Source: Pedobacter frigoris (GTDB lineage: Bacteria > Bacteroidota > Bacteroidia > Sphingobacteriales > Sphingobacteriaceae). Taken from it: 64,000 bases of DNA. This document shows, in pieces, positions 8,479-17,500 of the stretch. The notes beneath the pieces are model-generated. The model worked only from the letters and a program-made list of their open reading frames with translations. It was not told the origin of the DNA and ran no database searches. A program made the position numbers and the translations under genes. Every line of letters starts with the position of its first letter. The stretch's first letter is position 1. Location: NCBI RefSeq assembly GCF_005116445.1, contig NZ_SWBQ01000004.1:124001-188000 (forward strand). The letters are read 5' to 3'.

Positions 8479-9459
8479 TTATTTGCCCGCTTTTTTGCCT
8501 ACAACAACCAGGTTTATTTCGCTGGAATGAGGTATTCCAAGAGTAGTTCCGGGAACGATTTTTAAGAGATTGCGGAGGTAAATATCGATGATGGATTTTA
8601 CTATTTTTCTCCTTGATTCCTCCAATTCAGGTAAAGAATTATAGAAGGAGACGAGGTGAATATTTCCTTGTGCGTCGACAATTACCTTGATGTCATAGGC
8701 AAAGTCCTGGTATGCCTTTTTTATCTCTATCCTGTATTTCGGAAACAAGTAATCAAATGCTACAGTCCTGCCACTGAATTCGTCTACTGTACTTTTCTTT
8801 TCTACCTTCATCAGAGGGCTGGTTGAAATGAATTGTGCGGGTTGTCTGCCGGCAAATGTTTTGCTGGTATCGGTAGGGGCCTGGTTAGATTTTTCGGCCA
8901 GCATCCGGATAAATACCGTATCGGCACTATTCGGCTTTTGAAGCTCCCCGGGTGTTGTTTTTAGGATGTTTTTAATGTAAGAATCGGCATAAAAAATCAT
9001 ATTTACGTCTGACTTGACGCCGTTATCGATTTGTTTTCTGTCTACCTGAAGTCTCTGGAAAACCAGGCTGTCTTTTGTGGCCTTTTTAATTCGGAAGTAC
9101 TCTTTTGCAAAATTGTATACATCTCCGTGATCATACATCAGGAAGAAAGGCAACATTCTTTTTTTTACGGGGCTATAGGCTTTTACAGTGTCATTGGACT
9201 GGAATTCAAGGATCCAGGAAGGTTCTTGTTGAAACCCTATTTTATCAAATGACAATCCATTACTAAAGCGGCGCCTTACTTCGGTATACCTGATGCCGAT
9301 AATGTGATCAAAATTTAGCCGCTCTTTGGGTGTTTCTTCTTCGGATTTATCTTTTGCTTTTGTATTCGCTTTTTGTTCTTTGTGATCAGATCCGCAGGAG
9401 CTTAATAAAAAGATGAAACTTAGGTAAAGTAGTGAACGGTATAATTTTGTCATGGGCAA
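8479..9459 (-). CDS. Hypothetical lipoprotein
   Basis: 326 residues that I do not recognise. The N-terminus (SLLYLSFIFLLSSCGSDHKEQ) is a lipoprotein signal with a lipobox ending at Cys22, followed by a charged Lys/Glu linker; the protein should therefore be anchored to the outer or inner membrane. The rest is a mixed alpha/beta soluble part without motifs known to me. It starts 10 bases after the aspartyl-protease gene, so the two are very likely one transcript. Confidence 0.7.
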   Translation of the reverse strand: MPMTKLYRSLLYLSFIFLLSSCGSDHKEQKANTKAKDKSEEETPKERLNFDHIIGIRYTEVRRRFSNGLSFDKIGFQQEPSWILEFQSNDTVKAYSPVKKRMLPFFLMYDHGDVYNFAKEYFRIKKATKDSLVFQRLQVDRKQIDNGVKSDVNMIFYADSYIKNILKTTPGELQKPNSADTVFIRMLAEKSNQAPTDTSKTFAGRQPAQFISTSPLMKVEKKSTVDEFSGRTVAFDYLFPKYRIEIKKAYQDFAYDIKVIVDAQGNIHLVSFYNSLPELEESRRKIVKSIIDIYLRNLLKIVPGTTLGIPHSSEINLVVVGKKAGK

Positions 9460-9469
9460 AACTAAAAAT

Positions 9470-10711
9470 TTATATTCGTTTCTTCAATTTTATCGTTTTA
9501 ATGAGGAGTTCTCCTTTTCTGTTTATCGCTATGTACAAGGTTTTTCCGTTTTCCATTCTCAGGAATTTGGAAACATCGTTTAAGGTCATGGTGCCCGCAG
9601 TCATGAAATTAATGGACAGGATTTCATCGTCTACCAGGAGCCCGGCCTCTACGGCAGGGGATTCCGGTTCAATTCTGCTGATAAAAAACCTTTTGGTGAG
9701 GGCATCATCAACGAATATTTCCATGCCGGACATGTCGTGTTCGAATGGTCTCCTGAAGTTATAGTTTCGCTTCAGGTACATGAAGTTGTTGTTGTAATCG
9801 AAGGTAATGTTGAAACGGGTGAGGATTTCTGCGCCGAGATTCCCATTTCGGTTTAAAAACAAAGTTTTTCTGGCGGCATTGTCATAGTCGGGGTAAGAAG
9901 AAATTACGTCATTTAAAATGAAACTGCCTACTCTCAGAGAAGGGATCCTTGCAACACTACCGCTTATGGGGCCGCTGAGGCCTATTCCAAGATTCGCTTT
10001 TATAGATGCCGTTGGGATTGGAAATGGGTTTTCGTCTAATGTCTCCAAAGATATCGCATGGCTTGCCCCATTGTCTATAACCACTTTAAGCGATCTGGTG
10101 CCGAGTCCGGGAATATCCATATGAACAGACATATAAGGCTTATTGTTAAATATTTCTATCGGAATGGCTTCTCCCTCAATTCTCCTTTTGGTTTCGGGTC
10201 TGTGAAATTTAAGTCTTCGGCCGGTATAATTTAGCTCTACCACAAAGCTGTTGAAGAAGTAGTAGCCCAAGAGTCCGTGAATTGGAACTCCTACATAACT
10301 GGATAGGGCGAATACATCTTCCTTCAGAATAGCGGTTGGGATATTTTCGATTTCAGCTTTACCTATTTTGGCATAGATCTCATTGGAAATAAAAGCATCT
10401 ATTTCAAGGCCTTTACCCAAGCCATTCATCTTCACGGGGCGTAATTTCTTTAGATTTAAATCTTTGACAATGGAGGTGTCGGTGATGATTAATGGACCGA
10501 CACCTGTGTCCAGGATGAAATTAAAAGGGCCGTTTCCATTAATATACAAGGGAACAATAACAAGGTTTCGGACAAGATTAAAGTTTATGGTTTGGTTTTT
10601 TCTATCTCCGGAAAATTCAAATTGCTGGGCATTGACGTGATTTACGACCAAGGATAGGGTGATAGCTGAAATGAAAAGAATCTTAAATAAAAAGAAACTA
10701 ACAGCACGCAT
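9470..10711 (-). CDS. Retropepsin-like aspartyl protease with C-terminal PDZ domain
   Basis: 413 residues with a signal peptide (about 1-28, ending VNAQQ). Two pepsin/retropepsin-type half sites are visible: FILDTGVGPL (D-T-G) near residue 66 and VIDNGASHA (D-N-G-A) near 212, suggesting a single-chain, two-domain aspartic peptidase. A PDZ domain follows in the last 90 residues (ISRIEPESPAVEAGL, VDDEILSI), which typically binds C-terminal peptides. Proteins with this layout are common and poorly characterised in Bacteroidota. The second DNG replaces the classical DTG. It is the first gene of a pair with the lipoprotein and is divergent from the DD-carboxypeptidase gene across a 41-base gap that contains a palindrome. 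Confidence 0.88.
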   Translation of the reverse strand: MRAVSFFLFKILFISAITLSLVVNHVNAQQFEFSGDRKNQTINFNLVRNLVIVPLYINGNGPFNFILDTGVGPLIITDTSIVKDLNLKKLRPVKMNGLGKGLEIDAFISNEIYAKIGKAEIENIPTAILKEDVFALSSYVGVPIHGLLGYYFFNSFVVELNYTGRRLKFHRPETKRRIEGEAIPIEIFNNKPYMSVHMDIPGLGTRSLKVVIDNGASHAISLETLDENPFPIPTASIKANLGIGLSGPISGSVARIPSLRVGSFILNDVISSYPDYDNAARKTLFLNRNGNLGAEILTRFNITFDYNNNFMYLKRNYNFRRPFEHDMSGMEIFVDDALTKRFFISRIEPESPAVEAGLLVDDEILSINFMTAGTMTLNDVSKFLRMENGKTLYIAINRKGELLIKTIKLKKRI

Positions 10712-10725
10712 AAGGGGATCATTTA

Positions 10726-10746
10726 AACTAATTTAATAAATTAGTT
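10726..10746. promoter_or_regulatory. Perfect inverted repeat in a divergent promoter gap
   Basis: Arms AACTAATTTA and TAAATTAGTT, exact reverse complements, separated by one A. It fills half of the 41-base space between the divergent aspartyl-protease and DD-carboxypeptidase genes and ends 6 bases before the latter's ATG, so a shared operator is possible. Confidence 0.5.
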
Positions 10747-10752
10747 GTCAGT

Positions 10753-12084
10753 ATGTATAAAGCGACTGCAAAAAATAAATTAAAAGAAGTATTAATTCTT
10801 GTTTCTTTATGGGGTTTAATATTGGGCTGTTCTACGGAACGTAAAATTTCGCGGAAGATGAGCCTATTTTTGAAGCAGTCTGAAGTGCTTAAAAAACATC
10901 ATGTGGGCTTAGCAGTGTACGATTTAGCTGGGCGAAAGATGATTTATGAAAGAAATTCAGGTCAATATTTTATCCCGGCTTCCAATACCAAACTGCTTAC
11001 TTTTTATACGAGTTTAAAAATGCTTCAGGATTCGGTGGTTGGGATCAGGTACATGATCCGCAATGACTCGCTGATATTTTGGGGGACGGGAGACCCATCG
11101 TTTTTACAGTCAAGATTAAAATCGGAAAAAGTGCTGCAATTTTTAAAAGGATCAGATAAGAAACTGTTTTTCTCAACAGGACGGTATACCGGGGCATTCT
11201 ATGGAAGGGGTTGGGCATGGGACGATTATAACGATTATTACCAGTCAGAACTCACGGAACTGCCAATAATGGACAACCTGATGACGATGAGGAGCCAGAA
11301 AGGCGCTTTAACGATCAGTCCGGATCTATTTATAGACGCTGTGGTTCCTGACACCATGCGGAAAGACACTGTTTTTAAAGTGATCAGAACACAGCGCGGG
11401 AATCATTTCGGGTATCCTGCTAAAGCAGCCCCCCGGAATTATATACAGCAGGTGCCCTATAAAACATCGCCGGAGCTCACCAAAGCTTTGCTGGAAAGTC
11501 TTTTAGGGAAACCTGTCGGTTTGGTATCAATGAAAATCCCTGAGAAGAGCAAGGCGATTTACAGTGAAAAAAGAGATTCTGTCCTGAAGGAAATGCTGAT
11601 TCCCAGCGATAATTTTATTGCAGAACAGTTGTTACTGCTGTGTGCTGATCAGGCTGGGCTGGAGATGAATACAGAAACGGTAATCGCGTATGCGAGAAAA
11701 AATTATTTGAATAACCTGCCCGATGCACCGGTATGGGTGGATGGATCCGGATTATCAAGATATAACCTGATCACGCCCAGGGATTTGGTGACTTTACTGG
11801 CGGAGATTTACGGAGTGGTAGGAGATTCAGGAAAACTCTACAATATGCTTCCTGCGGGAGGAAAGTCGGGAACATTAAAAAATGCTTATCCAAAGACAGA
11901 CCATCCTTTTGTTTTTGGTAAAACAGGGACTTTATCCAACAATTATTGTCAGAGTGGTTATGTCATCACCAGGAAGAATCGGACTTACATCTTTTCGTTT
12001 ATGAACAATAATTTTGTGACTGCTACGGCGGATGTCAGAAGGGAGATTGAAAGGGTGATTACCTATCTCCATGATCATTATTGA
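10753..12084 (+). CDS. dacB: D-alanyl-D-alanine carboxypeptidase/endopeptidase, PBP4 type (S13)
   Basis: 443 residues, penicillin-binding protein of the S13 family that trims peptidoglycan stem peptides or cleaves cross-links. All three active-site motifs are visible: SNTK with the nucleophile at S77 and Lys80, SDN at about 285-287, and KTG at 390-392 (GKTGTLSNN). The N-terminus LILGCSTERK contains a lipobox, so it is probably a lipoprotein in the periplasm. The protein is a little shorter than E. coli DacB. The M15 dipeptidase gene lies immediately after it on the other strand (stops adjacent), consistent with a cell-wall theme. Confidence 0.9.
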   Translation: MYKATAKNKLKEVLILVSLWGLILGCSTERKISRKMSLFLKQSEVLKKHHVGLAVYDLAGRKMIYERNSGQYFIPASNTKLLTFYTSLKMLQDSVVGIRYMIRNDSLIFWGTGDPSFLQSRLKSEKVLQFLKGSDKKLFFSTGRYTGAFYGRGWAWDDYNDYYQSELTELPIMDNLMTMRSQKGALTISPDLFIDAVVPDTMRKDTVFKVIRTQRGNHFGYPAKAAPRNYIQQVPYKTSPELTKALLESLLGKPVGLVSMKIPEKSKAIYSEKRDSVLKEMLIPSDNFIAEQLLLLCADQAGLEMNTETVIAYARKNYLNNLPDAPVWVDGSGLSRYNLITPRDLVTLLAEIYGVVGDSGKLYNMLPAGGKSGTLKNAYPKTDHPFVFGKTGTLSNNYCQSGYVITRKNRTYIFSFMNNNFVTATADVRREIERVITYLHDHY

Positions 12085-12783
12085 TTACAGCTTTTCGAAG
12101 GGGATATCCATTAACGGGTAGTTTTTCCAGCCTACGAAATCGAAATGCCACCATTCATGAGCGATGACCCTGAAACCATGTTTTTGCATGACAGAGATCA
12201 GCATTTCGCGGTTTTTAATGACGTTAGGCGGCAATTTTGAATAATTGGCTGCTGCGGCCGCCTGAAAGCTGTCATAAGGAGTTGGCATCTGAATTTCCTT
12301 TCCTGTTTTTAGGTTTATCAATGTGAGGTCAATTGCGCAACCGCGGTTGTGTTTAGAACCTTTTTTCGGATCAGCGACGAAACGTTTGTCGCTCGCTTTT
12401 TCATAAAAAGCAAGGGTCACTGCGTATGGTCTGTAAGCGTCAAATATCTTTAGGCCATATCCTTTTGTGTTTAATTCGGACTGGATCTTTTTTAGCTGTT
12501 CTGCAACAGGTTTTCTGGCAAATGCACGTGCTTGTTTATACATGACCTCCTTCATAAAGTTGTTTTTGGAGGCATATCTTATATCTAGGACAATATTGGG
12601 AATGACTTTCTTGAGTTCAACAAGTTTATAACCTGGAGTTGATTGGTATGAAGTTGAATATTCCTGAAATGAGCTGATGATTTTCAGGCCATATGGATTT
12701 TCGGAATTTTGCTGAGCAAGGCAAATAAAGCCGCTTAGCACAATGTAAAAAAAGAAGGCTATAAGATAAGCAAGGCTTTTCAT
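12085..12783 (-). CDS. D-alanyl-D-alanine dipeptidase, VanX/DdpX-type M15 peptidase
   Basis: 232 residues from the start I prefer, an ATG at 12783. It gives a signal peptide (MKSLAYLIAFFFYIVLSGF); a longer frame from 12819 would overlap the alanine dehydrogenase gene by 29 bases and hide the signal. The zinc-peptidase motifs are clear: SKHNRGCAIDLTL (S-x-H-x6-D) and EWWHFDF with the catalytic Glu and third ligand. The family hydrolyses D-Ala-D-Ala dipeptides. It lies directly downstream of alanine dehydrogenase (gap 7 bases), so alanine recycling from the wall is a plausible shared role. No vanA/vanH genes are near, so a resistance role is not suggested. Confidence 0.9.
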   Translation of the reverse strand: MKSLAYLIAFFFYIVLSGFICLAQQNSENPYGLKIISSFQEYSTSYQSTPGYKLVELKKVIPNIVLDIRYASKNNFMKEVMYKQARAFARKPVAEQLKKIQSELNTKGYGLKIFDAYRPYAVTLAFYEKASDKRFVADPKKGSKHNRGCAIDLTLINLKTGKEIQMPTPYDSFQAAAAANYSKLPPNVIKNREMLISVMQKHGFRVIAHEWWHFDFVGWKNYPLMDIPFEKL

Positions 12784-12790
12784 GGGATTG

Positions 12791-14017
12791 TTACTGATTG
12801 GCCGCAACCAAAAGTTCAATGTCTTTAAAAGGCAGGTTGAACATGCTGGCCAGGTCTTTATTCGTCAAGTGCCCCTGATAAATGTAGAGCGCCTCCCTGA
12901 TTCCGGGTTTATTCCACACCACATTCATCAGGCCTCCCATATCGCCAATGTCGACAAGGATTGGTGAAAAGATATTGGTAAGGGCATAAGAAGCAGTCCT
13001 GGGTACTCTGGAAGCGATATTTGGCACACAATAGTGGATGACATCATATTTCCTAAACACAGGATCTTTATGATTGGTCACTTTAGAGGTTTCAAAGCAG
13101 CCTCCCTGATCAATGCTGACATCTATGACAACCGAATTTGGTTTCATACGGCTGACTGTTTCTTCCATGATGATGCAGGGACTACGTCCATGAGAGGCTC
13201 TGATAGCCCCGATTACCACATCACAGGTAACAATCGCTTTTTCCAATACGATAGGCTGCATTACTGACGTGAACACCCTGCTTCCAAGGTTATTTTGAAG
13301 GCGTCTAAGGCGATAAATAGAGCTGTCGAACACTTTCACTTCTGCTCCCAGCGACAAGGCAGTTCTGGCTGCGTATTCGCCGACAGTACCCGCGCCCAGG
13401 ATGACGATCTCGGTAGGCGGCACCCCTGTAAATCCACCCAGCATGAGGCCTTTTCCTCCGGTTACATTGCTTAGGTATTCAGCGGCGATAAAAATTGATG
13501 TAGCTCCGACAATTTCGCTCATTGCCCGCACTACGCTCAGGATATTGCCTTCATCGCGGAGATTTTCAAAACAGAGGGCATTTATCTTTTTGTTTAGCAA
13601 GGCTTTGAGGTAGCTTTCTTTCAATTCTCCCATTTGAAGCGCTGATATGAGGGTTTGGCCTTTGTGCATGAGGCCTACTTCTTCTATCGTGGGCGGCGCA
13701 ATTTTTACGAGAATATCAGCATCAAAAACATCCTTTTTGTTGAAAGAAATGATGGCACCCTGTTCGCTGTAATCATTGTCGGAGAAATTGGCACCAACTC
13801 CGGCCCCACTTTCAATGATGACTTTATGCCCATTGTGTACCAGCAATGCAACTGACAGCGGGGTTAATGCGATCCTGTTTTCCTGAAAGGAAATCTCTTT
13901 CGGAATGCCAATGTAGAGGCTGTTGTTTTTTTGTTGTGTTTCTGACATTGCCTCCTTGGGTTGTACCAAACCTTTCTGGGCAATAGCGGCCATACCTTCG
14001 CGTAATCCTGTAGCCAT
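12791..14017 (-). CDS. ald: Alanine dehydrogenase
   Basis: 408 residues; NAD-dependent oxidative deamination of L-alanine to pyruvate and ammonia in the cytoplasm. The N-terminal half starts with the family block YIGIPKEISFQENRIALTP (substrate side) and the Rossmann fold shows VILGAGTVGEYAA. Catalytic-region sequence VVIDVSIDQGGCFETS and the C-terminal NIASRVPRTAS are also typical. The approximately 25-residue leader before the core is normal for Bacteroidota versions, so I keep the long start. It follows tsaE by 63 bases and precedes the M15 peptidase by 7. The order porX-tsaE-ald is one I remember from other Bacteroidota. A 8-bp A/T hairpin lies just upstream (14032-14053). Confidence 0.92.
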   Translation of the reverse strand: MATGLREGMAAIAQKGLVQPKEAMSETQQKNNSLYIGIPKEISFQENRIALTPLSVALLVHNGHKVIIESGAGVGANFSDNDYSEQGAIISFNKKDVFDADILVKIAPPTIEEVGLMHKGQTLISALQMGELKESYLKALLNKKINALCFENLRDEGNILSVVRAMSEIVGATSIFIAAEYLSNVTGGKGLMLGGFTGVPPTEIVILGAGTVGEYAARTALSLGAEVKVFDSSIYRLRRLQNNLGSRVFTSVMQPIVLEKAIVTCDVVIGAIRASHGRSPCIIMEETVSRMKPNSVVIDVSIDQGGCFETSKVTNHKDPVFRKYDVIHYCVPNIASRVPRTASYALTNIFSPILVDIGDMGGLMNVVWNKPGIREALYIYQGHLTNKDLASMFNLPFKDIELLVAANQ

Positions 14018-14080
14018 TTTGTTTAAATGATTTTTTCTTGAAATTAAGAAAAATTACGATAAACAGTCAAAAAAAAGACC

Positions 14081-14497
14081 TTATATTTTTGAAACTGAGA
14101 GCATTCGTTCGTTTTCGTTTACGGTAAAGATTTCAACCTTGATGTAGCTTTCGGGCAATAATTCCTGAATTTTCTCCGGCCATTCTATGAAACAGGTGTG
14201 GCCCGAATAAAAATACTCTTCATAGCCAATGTCGTATGCTTCCTGTATGGATTTGATACGATAGAAATCAAAATGATAGATAACATCTTCGCCCGCTACA
14301 TACTCATTTACAATGGAGAAGGTGGGGCTGGATACAGTATCCAGTACGCCAAGGGCGGCGGCAATGGCTTTGATGAAGGTAGTTTTCCCGGCACCCATAT
14401 CACCTTCAAATATAAAGAACTTATTGTCCCCGGCGAAGCTGAGCAGAGATTGGGCGGCTTCGTCGAGGTCTGACAAACGGTTTACTTTTATTTTCAT
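14081..14497 (-). CDS. tsaE: tRNA N6-threonylcarbamoyladenosine biosynthesis ATPase TsaE
   Basis: 138 residues. TsaE is the ATPase that works with TsaB and TsaD to make the t6A modification at position 37 of ANN-decoding tRNAs. The P-loop is visible as GDMGAGKTTFIKAI, followed by the family signature SSPTFSIVNEY and FHFDFYRI, and later FIEWPEKI. Length is normal. It starts 2 bases after the porX stop, so the two are cotranscribed; the functional link is not obvious. Confidence 0.95.
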   Translation of the reverse strand: MKIKVNRLSDLDEAAQSLLSFAGDNKFFIFEGDMGAGKTTFIKAIAAALGVLDTVSSPTFSIVNEYVAGEDVIYHFDFYRIKSIQEAYDIGYEEYFYSGHTCFIEWPEKIQELLPESYIKVEIFTVNENERMLSVSKI

Positions 14498-14499
14498 GT

Positions 14500-16053
14500 T
14501 TATCTCGAACTATAAGTCGCTATTGGAATGATCATTTCTTCCAGGGAAATGCCCCCATGCTGGAAAGTTTCATTGTAGTAGTTTACAAATTGGTTATAGT
14601 TATTCTGGTACACAAAATAGCGGTCTTCTTTTGCAAATATATAATTTGAACTGATGTTGATCTTCGGCAATTGTGCCTCATGAGGATTTTTGATCAGAAA
14701 CACTTCTTTTGCATTGAAATTCAAATTCCTGCCTTGTTTATAACGGAGATTGCTATTGGTATTCCTATCTCCAATAACTTTGCTCGGATGTTTTACCCTG
14801 ATGGTTCCATGGTCTGTTGTGATGACCAGCTTCACATTTTTCTGCGCTATTTTTTTCAGTAGTTCCATTAAGGGAGAGTGTTCAAACCAGGATAGTGTGA
14901 GTGAACGGTATGCGGCGTCATCATTTGCGAGCTCACGGATCATCTGCATGTCTGTGCGGGCATGAGAAAGCATATCGACAAAGTTGTATACAATGGCATT
15001 GAATTCGTTTTGCAGGAGATTGTTGACCTGCTCATTGAGGGCCTTTCCATCGTCGTAGGTCAGTATTTTATTGTAGCTGAACTTACAGTCTTTGCGCAGG
15101 CTTCTTTTGATCTGATCGGCAAGAAATGCTCCTTCATGCATGTTTTTCCCTCCCTCGTCATCATCGTTTTGCCAAAGTCCCGGGAATCTTCTTTCCATTT
15201 CAAGAGGCATTAAGCCTGAAAATATGGCATTACGCGCATATTGTGTAGCTGTAGGCAGGATACTGGAATAAGTATCTTCCTCATCCATGCGGAAATGTTC
15301 GGTAATCAATGGGTTGATGATCCTCCATTGATCGTAGCGCAGGTTATCGATGAGAATAAAAAAAACAGGAACATTGTTGTTGATCAGCGGAAATACTTTC
15401 TTTTTCAATAGTTCATTGGACAGCAGAGGAGCTTTTCCTTTGCCATTTACCCAGCCCAGATAGTGGTCTTCTATGAATTTTGAAAACTGCATATTGGCTT
15501 CTGACTTTTGCATGGTTAGAATTTCATGCATCTGCGGATCGTCAAGCTTTTCAAGTTCTAATTCCCAAAATACCAGCTTTTTATATACCTCAACCCACTC
15601 CTCATAGCTTAACCGGTCATTCAATGTCATGCCCAGTCTTCTGAAATCCTGCTGGTAAGCCATAGATGTTTTTTCACTAACCAGGCGTTTATTGTCGCGT
15701 ATTTTCTTGATAGTTAACAACACTTGTTTAGGATTAACCGGCTTGATCAGGTAATCATCTATTTTAGAGCCGATGGCATCCTCCATCAGGTTTTCTTCTT
15801 CGCTTTTGGTAATTAGAACGACGGGGACGTCACTTCTTATATTTTTAATGGCAGTAAGTGTTTCCAGGCCACTCATTCCAGGCATGTTCTCATCAAGAAA
15901 CACAAGGTCAAAGTGTTCTTTGCCAAAGGCTTCCAGCGCGTCATTACCATTGGTGTAAGTAGTGACATGGTAGCCCTTTTCGTTGAGTAATAATATGTGT
16001 GGTTTTAATAAGTTGATCTCATCATCGGCCCATAAAATCTTGGTTTCCTGCAT
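14500..16053 (-). CDS. porX: PorX: response regulator with PglZ (alkaline-phosphatase-like) domain
   Basis: 517 residues from ATG at 16053; a longer frame to 16155 adds 34 unrelated residues. Residues 1-120 are a receiver domain with acidic D10/D11, phospho-acceptor D54 (FLDENMPGMSG) and conserved Lys in LIKPVNP. After an alpha-helical linker, residues about 220-510 form a PglZ/alkaline-phosphatase-superfamily domain with metal-site motifs LIDNLRYDQW and ITTDHGT. In Porphyromonas and Flavobacterium PorX, paired with the histidine kinase PorY, controls the type IX secretion system and gliding, and its PglZ domain is a zinc phosphodiesterase. No porY is adjacent. First gene of the run porX-tsaE-ald-M15, divergent from the HD gene. 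Confidence 0.93.
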   Translation of the reverse strand: MQETKILWADDEINLLKPHILLLNEKGYHVTTYTNGNDALEAFGKEHFDLVFLDENMPGMSGLETLTAIKNIRSDVPVVLITKSEEENLMEDAIGSKIDDYLIKPVNPKQVLLTIKKIRDNKRLVSEKTSMAYQQDFRRLGMTLNDRLSYEEWVEVYKKLVFWELELEKLDDPQMHEILTMQKSEANMQFSKFIEDHYLGWVNGKGKAPLLSNELLKKKVFPLINNNVPVFFILIDNLRYDQWRIINPLITEHFRMDEEDTYSSILPTATQYARNAIFSGLMPLEMERRFPGLWQNDDDEGGKNMHEGAFLADQIKRSLRKDCKFSYNKILTYDDGKALNEQVNNLLQNEFNAIVYNFVDMLSHARTDMQMIRELANDDAAYRSLTLSWFEHSPLMELLKKIAQKNVKLVITTDHGTIRVKHPSKVIGDRNTNSNLRYKQGRNLNFNAKEVFLIKNPHEAQLPKINISSNYIFAKEDRYFVYQNNYNQFVNYYNETFQHGGISLEEMIIPIATYSSR

Positions 16054-16158
16054 TATGATTTTTATAAAAATGTAAATTAATTTGTCAAAAAAAGGATCTC
16101 TCTTTCTAACTATGGATAAAAATAGCAATTTTTGTACCGTATAATTTATTTTCAAGGA

Positions 16159-17382
16159 TTGAACAAAAAGAAAATCATCAATGATCCTGTATATGGTTTC
16201 ATTAATATTCCATCGGCAATCATATTTGATCTCGTCTCACACCCCTATTTTCAACGGTTAAGATATATCAAGCAATTGGGAATGACGCATCTGGTATATC
16301 CCGGCGCGCTTCATACCCGTTTTCATCATGCATTGGGTGCGATGCATCTGATGAGCCTTGCTATAGAGGTGTTGAAGGGGAAGGGACATAAAATAACAAG
16401 TGAAGAAGAAGAGGCTGCCACAATTGCCATATTACTGCATGACATCGGTCATGGTCCTTTTTCTCACGCACTGGAGCATTCTTTGGTCAACGGAATCAGA
16501 CATGAAGATATCTCTATGTTCATCATGGAAAAGCTTAACGCTGAGTTTGACGGAAGGCTTACTCCTGCTATTGATATTTTTAAAGGCAAATACCATAAGC
16601 GGTTTCTGGCACAACTGGTTTCTGGCCAACTGGATCTTGACAGGATGGACTACCTGAACAGGGATAGTTTTTTTACCGGAGTAAGTGAAGGTGTGATCAG
16701 TTTTGACAGGATCATTAAAATGTTTAATGTGCTGGACGACGACTTGGTTATCGAAGAAAAAGGCATTTATTCCATTGAGAACTTTTTGATTGCCCGAAGA
16801 TTGATGTACTGGCAGGTTTATTTGCACAAAACTGTTGTCTCAGGAGAGCAGGTTTTGGTGAAAATATTGAAAAGAGCAAAGGAGCTTTCTGCAAATGGAG
16901 CAAGCTTATTTGCCACTCCGGCATTGGAACATTTTTTAAAAAAGGACATTTCGGAGCAGGAGTTCTTTTCTTCTGAGGAGCACCTTGCGATGTTTGCATT
17001 GCTCGATGACCAGGACATTTTTGCTGCGATAAAGGTTTGGAAAACACATCCGGACAGGATTTTGTCGCAGCTATGTACTATGCTCACCAACAGGAATTTG
17101 TATAAGGTTGAGATGAGCAATGCCGCCCCGGATGCAGACAGGGTTGAAATCCTGACTAGAAATGTAATGGACTCTTTGAAACTGACAGAAGCGGAAGCGG
17201 CTTATTTTGTTTTTACAGATGTGGTAACGAACAGGGCTTATGATGCAGGGAATAGTAATATAAACATTCTTCTAAAAAACAATACCACTATAGATATTGT
17301 AAAAGCCTCAGATTTATCTAACTTAGAATCTTTAGACAAGACAGTAAAAAAACACATATTATGCTATCCCAGAATTATTTAG
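16159..17382 (+). CDS. HD-domain phosphohydrolase (dNTPase/SamHD1-like)
   Basis: 407 residues from a TTG at 16159 giving NKKKIINDPVYGFI, the start I remember for this family; another TTG at 16132 would add nine residues. The metal-binding HD motif is split as in dGTPase-like proteins: RFHHALGAMHL, then LLHDIGHGPFSHALE, and a later D in LDLDRMDYLNRD. Members are soluble dNTP or nucleotide phosphohydrolases; the natural substrate of this Bacteroidota subgroup is not known to me. It is divergent from porX and is followed by a 118-base gap holding the lpxD promoter. Start choice is the main uncertainty. Confidence 0.85.
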   Translation: MNKKKIINDPVYGFINIPSAIIFDLVSHPYFQRLRYIKQLGMTHLVYPGALHTRFHHALGAMHLMSLAIEVLKGKGHKITSEEEEAATIAILLHDIGHGPFSHALEHSLVNGIRHEDISMFIMEKLNAEFDGRLTPAIDIFKGKYHKRFLAQLVSGQLDLDRMDYLNRDSFFTGVSEGVISFDRIIKMFNVLDDDLVIEEKGIYSIENFLIARRLMYWQVYLHKTVVSGEQVLVKILKRAKELSANGASLFATPALEHFLKKDISEQEFFSSEEHLAMFALLDDQDIFAAIKVWKTHPDRILSQLCTMLTNRNLYKVEMSNAAPDADRVEILTRNVMDSLKLTEAEAAYFVFTDVVTNRAYDAGNSNINILLKNNTTIDIVKASDLSNLESLDKTVKKHILCYPRII

Positions 17383-17449
17383 CATAATTTAACAAAATAA
17401 TTAATTTTTAATCCCGTTTTTAGTTTCTTACATCCAAGGGTGTATTACT

Positions 17450-17463
17450 AACCTAAATAGGTT
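17450..17463. promoter_or_regulatory. Small inverted repeat next to the lpxD -33 element
   Basis: AACCTA-AA-TAGGTT, 6-bp perfect arms with a 2-base spacer, ending 2 bases before the TTTG of the lpxD promoter. Its position would suit a regulator of lipid A synthesis, but the site is short and unproven. Confidence 0.35.
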
Positions 17464-17465
17464 TA

Positions 17466-17496
17466 TTTGTTCATATCAATTTAACATATAACTTTG
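17466..17496 (+). promoter_or_regulatory. Promoter of the lipid A operon (TTTG-N19-TAACTTTG)
   Basis: Exact match to the Bacteroidota promoter: TTTG at 17466-17469, 19 bases, then TAACTTTG at 17489-17496. Transcription should begin about 17500-17503, essentially at the lpxD ATG (17501), implying a leaderless or almost leaderless message. Confidence 0.75.
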
Positions 17497-17500
17497 TAAA

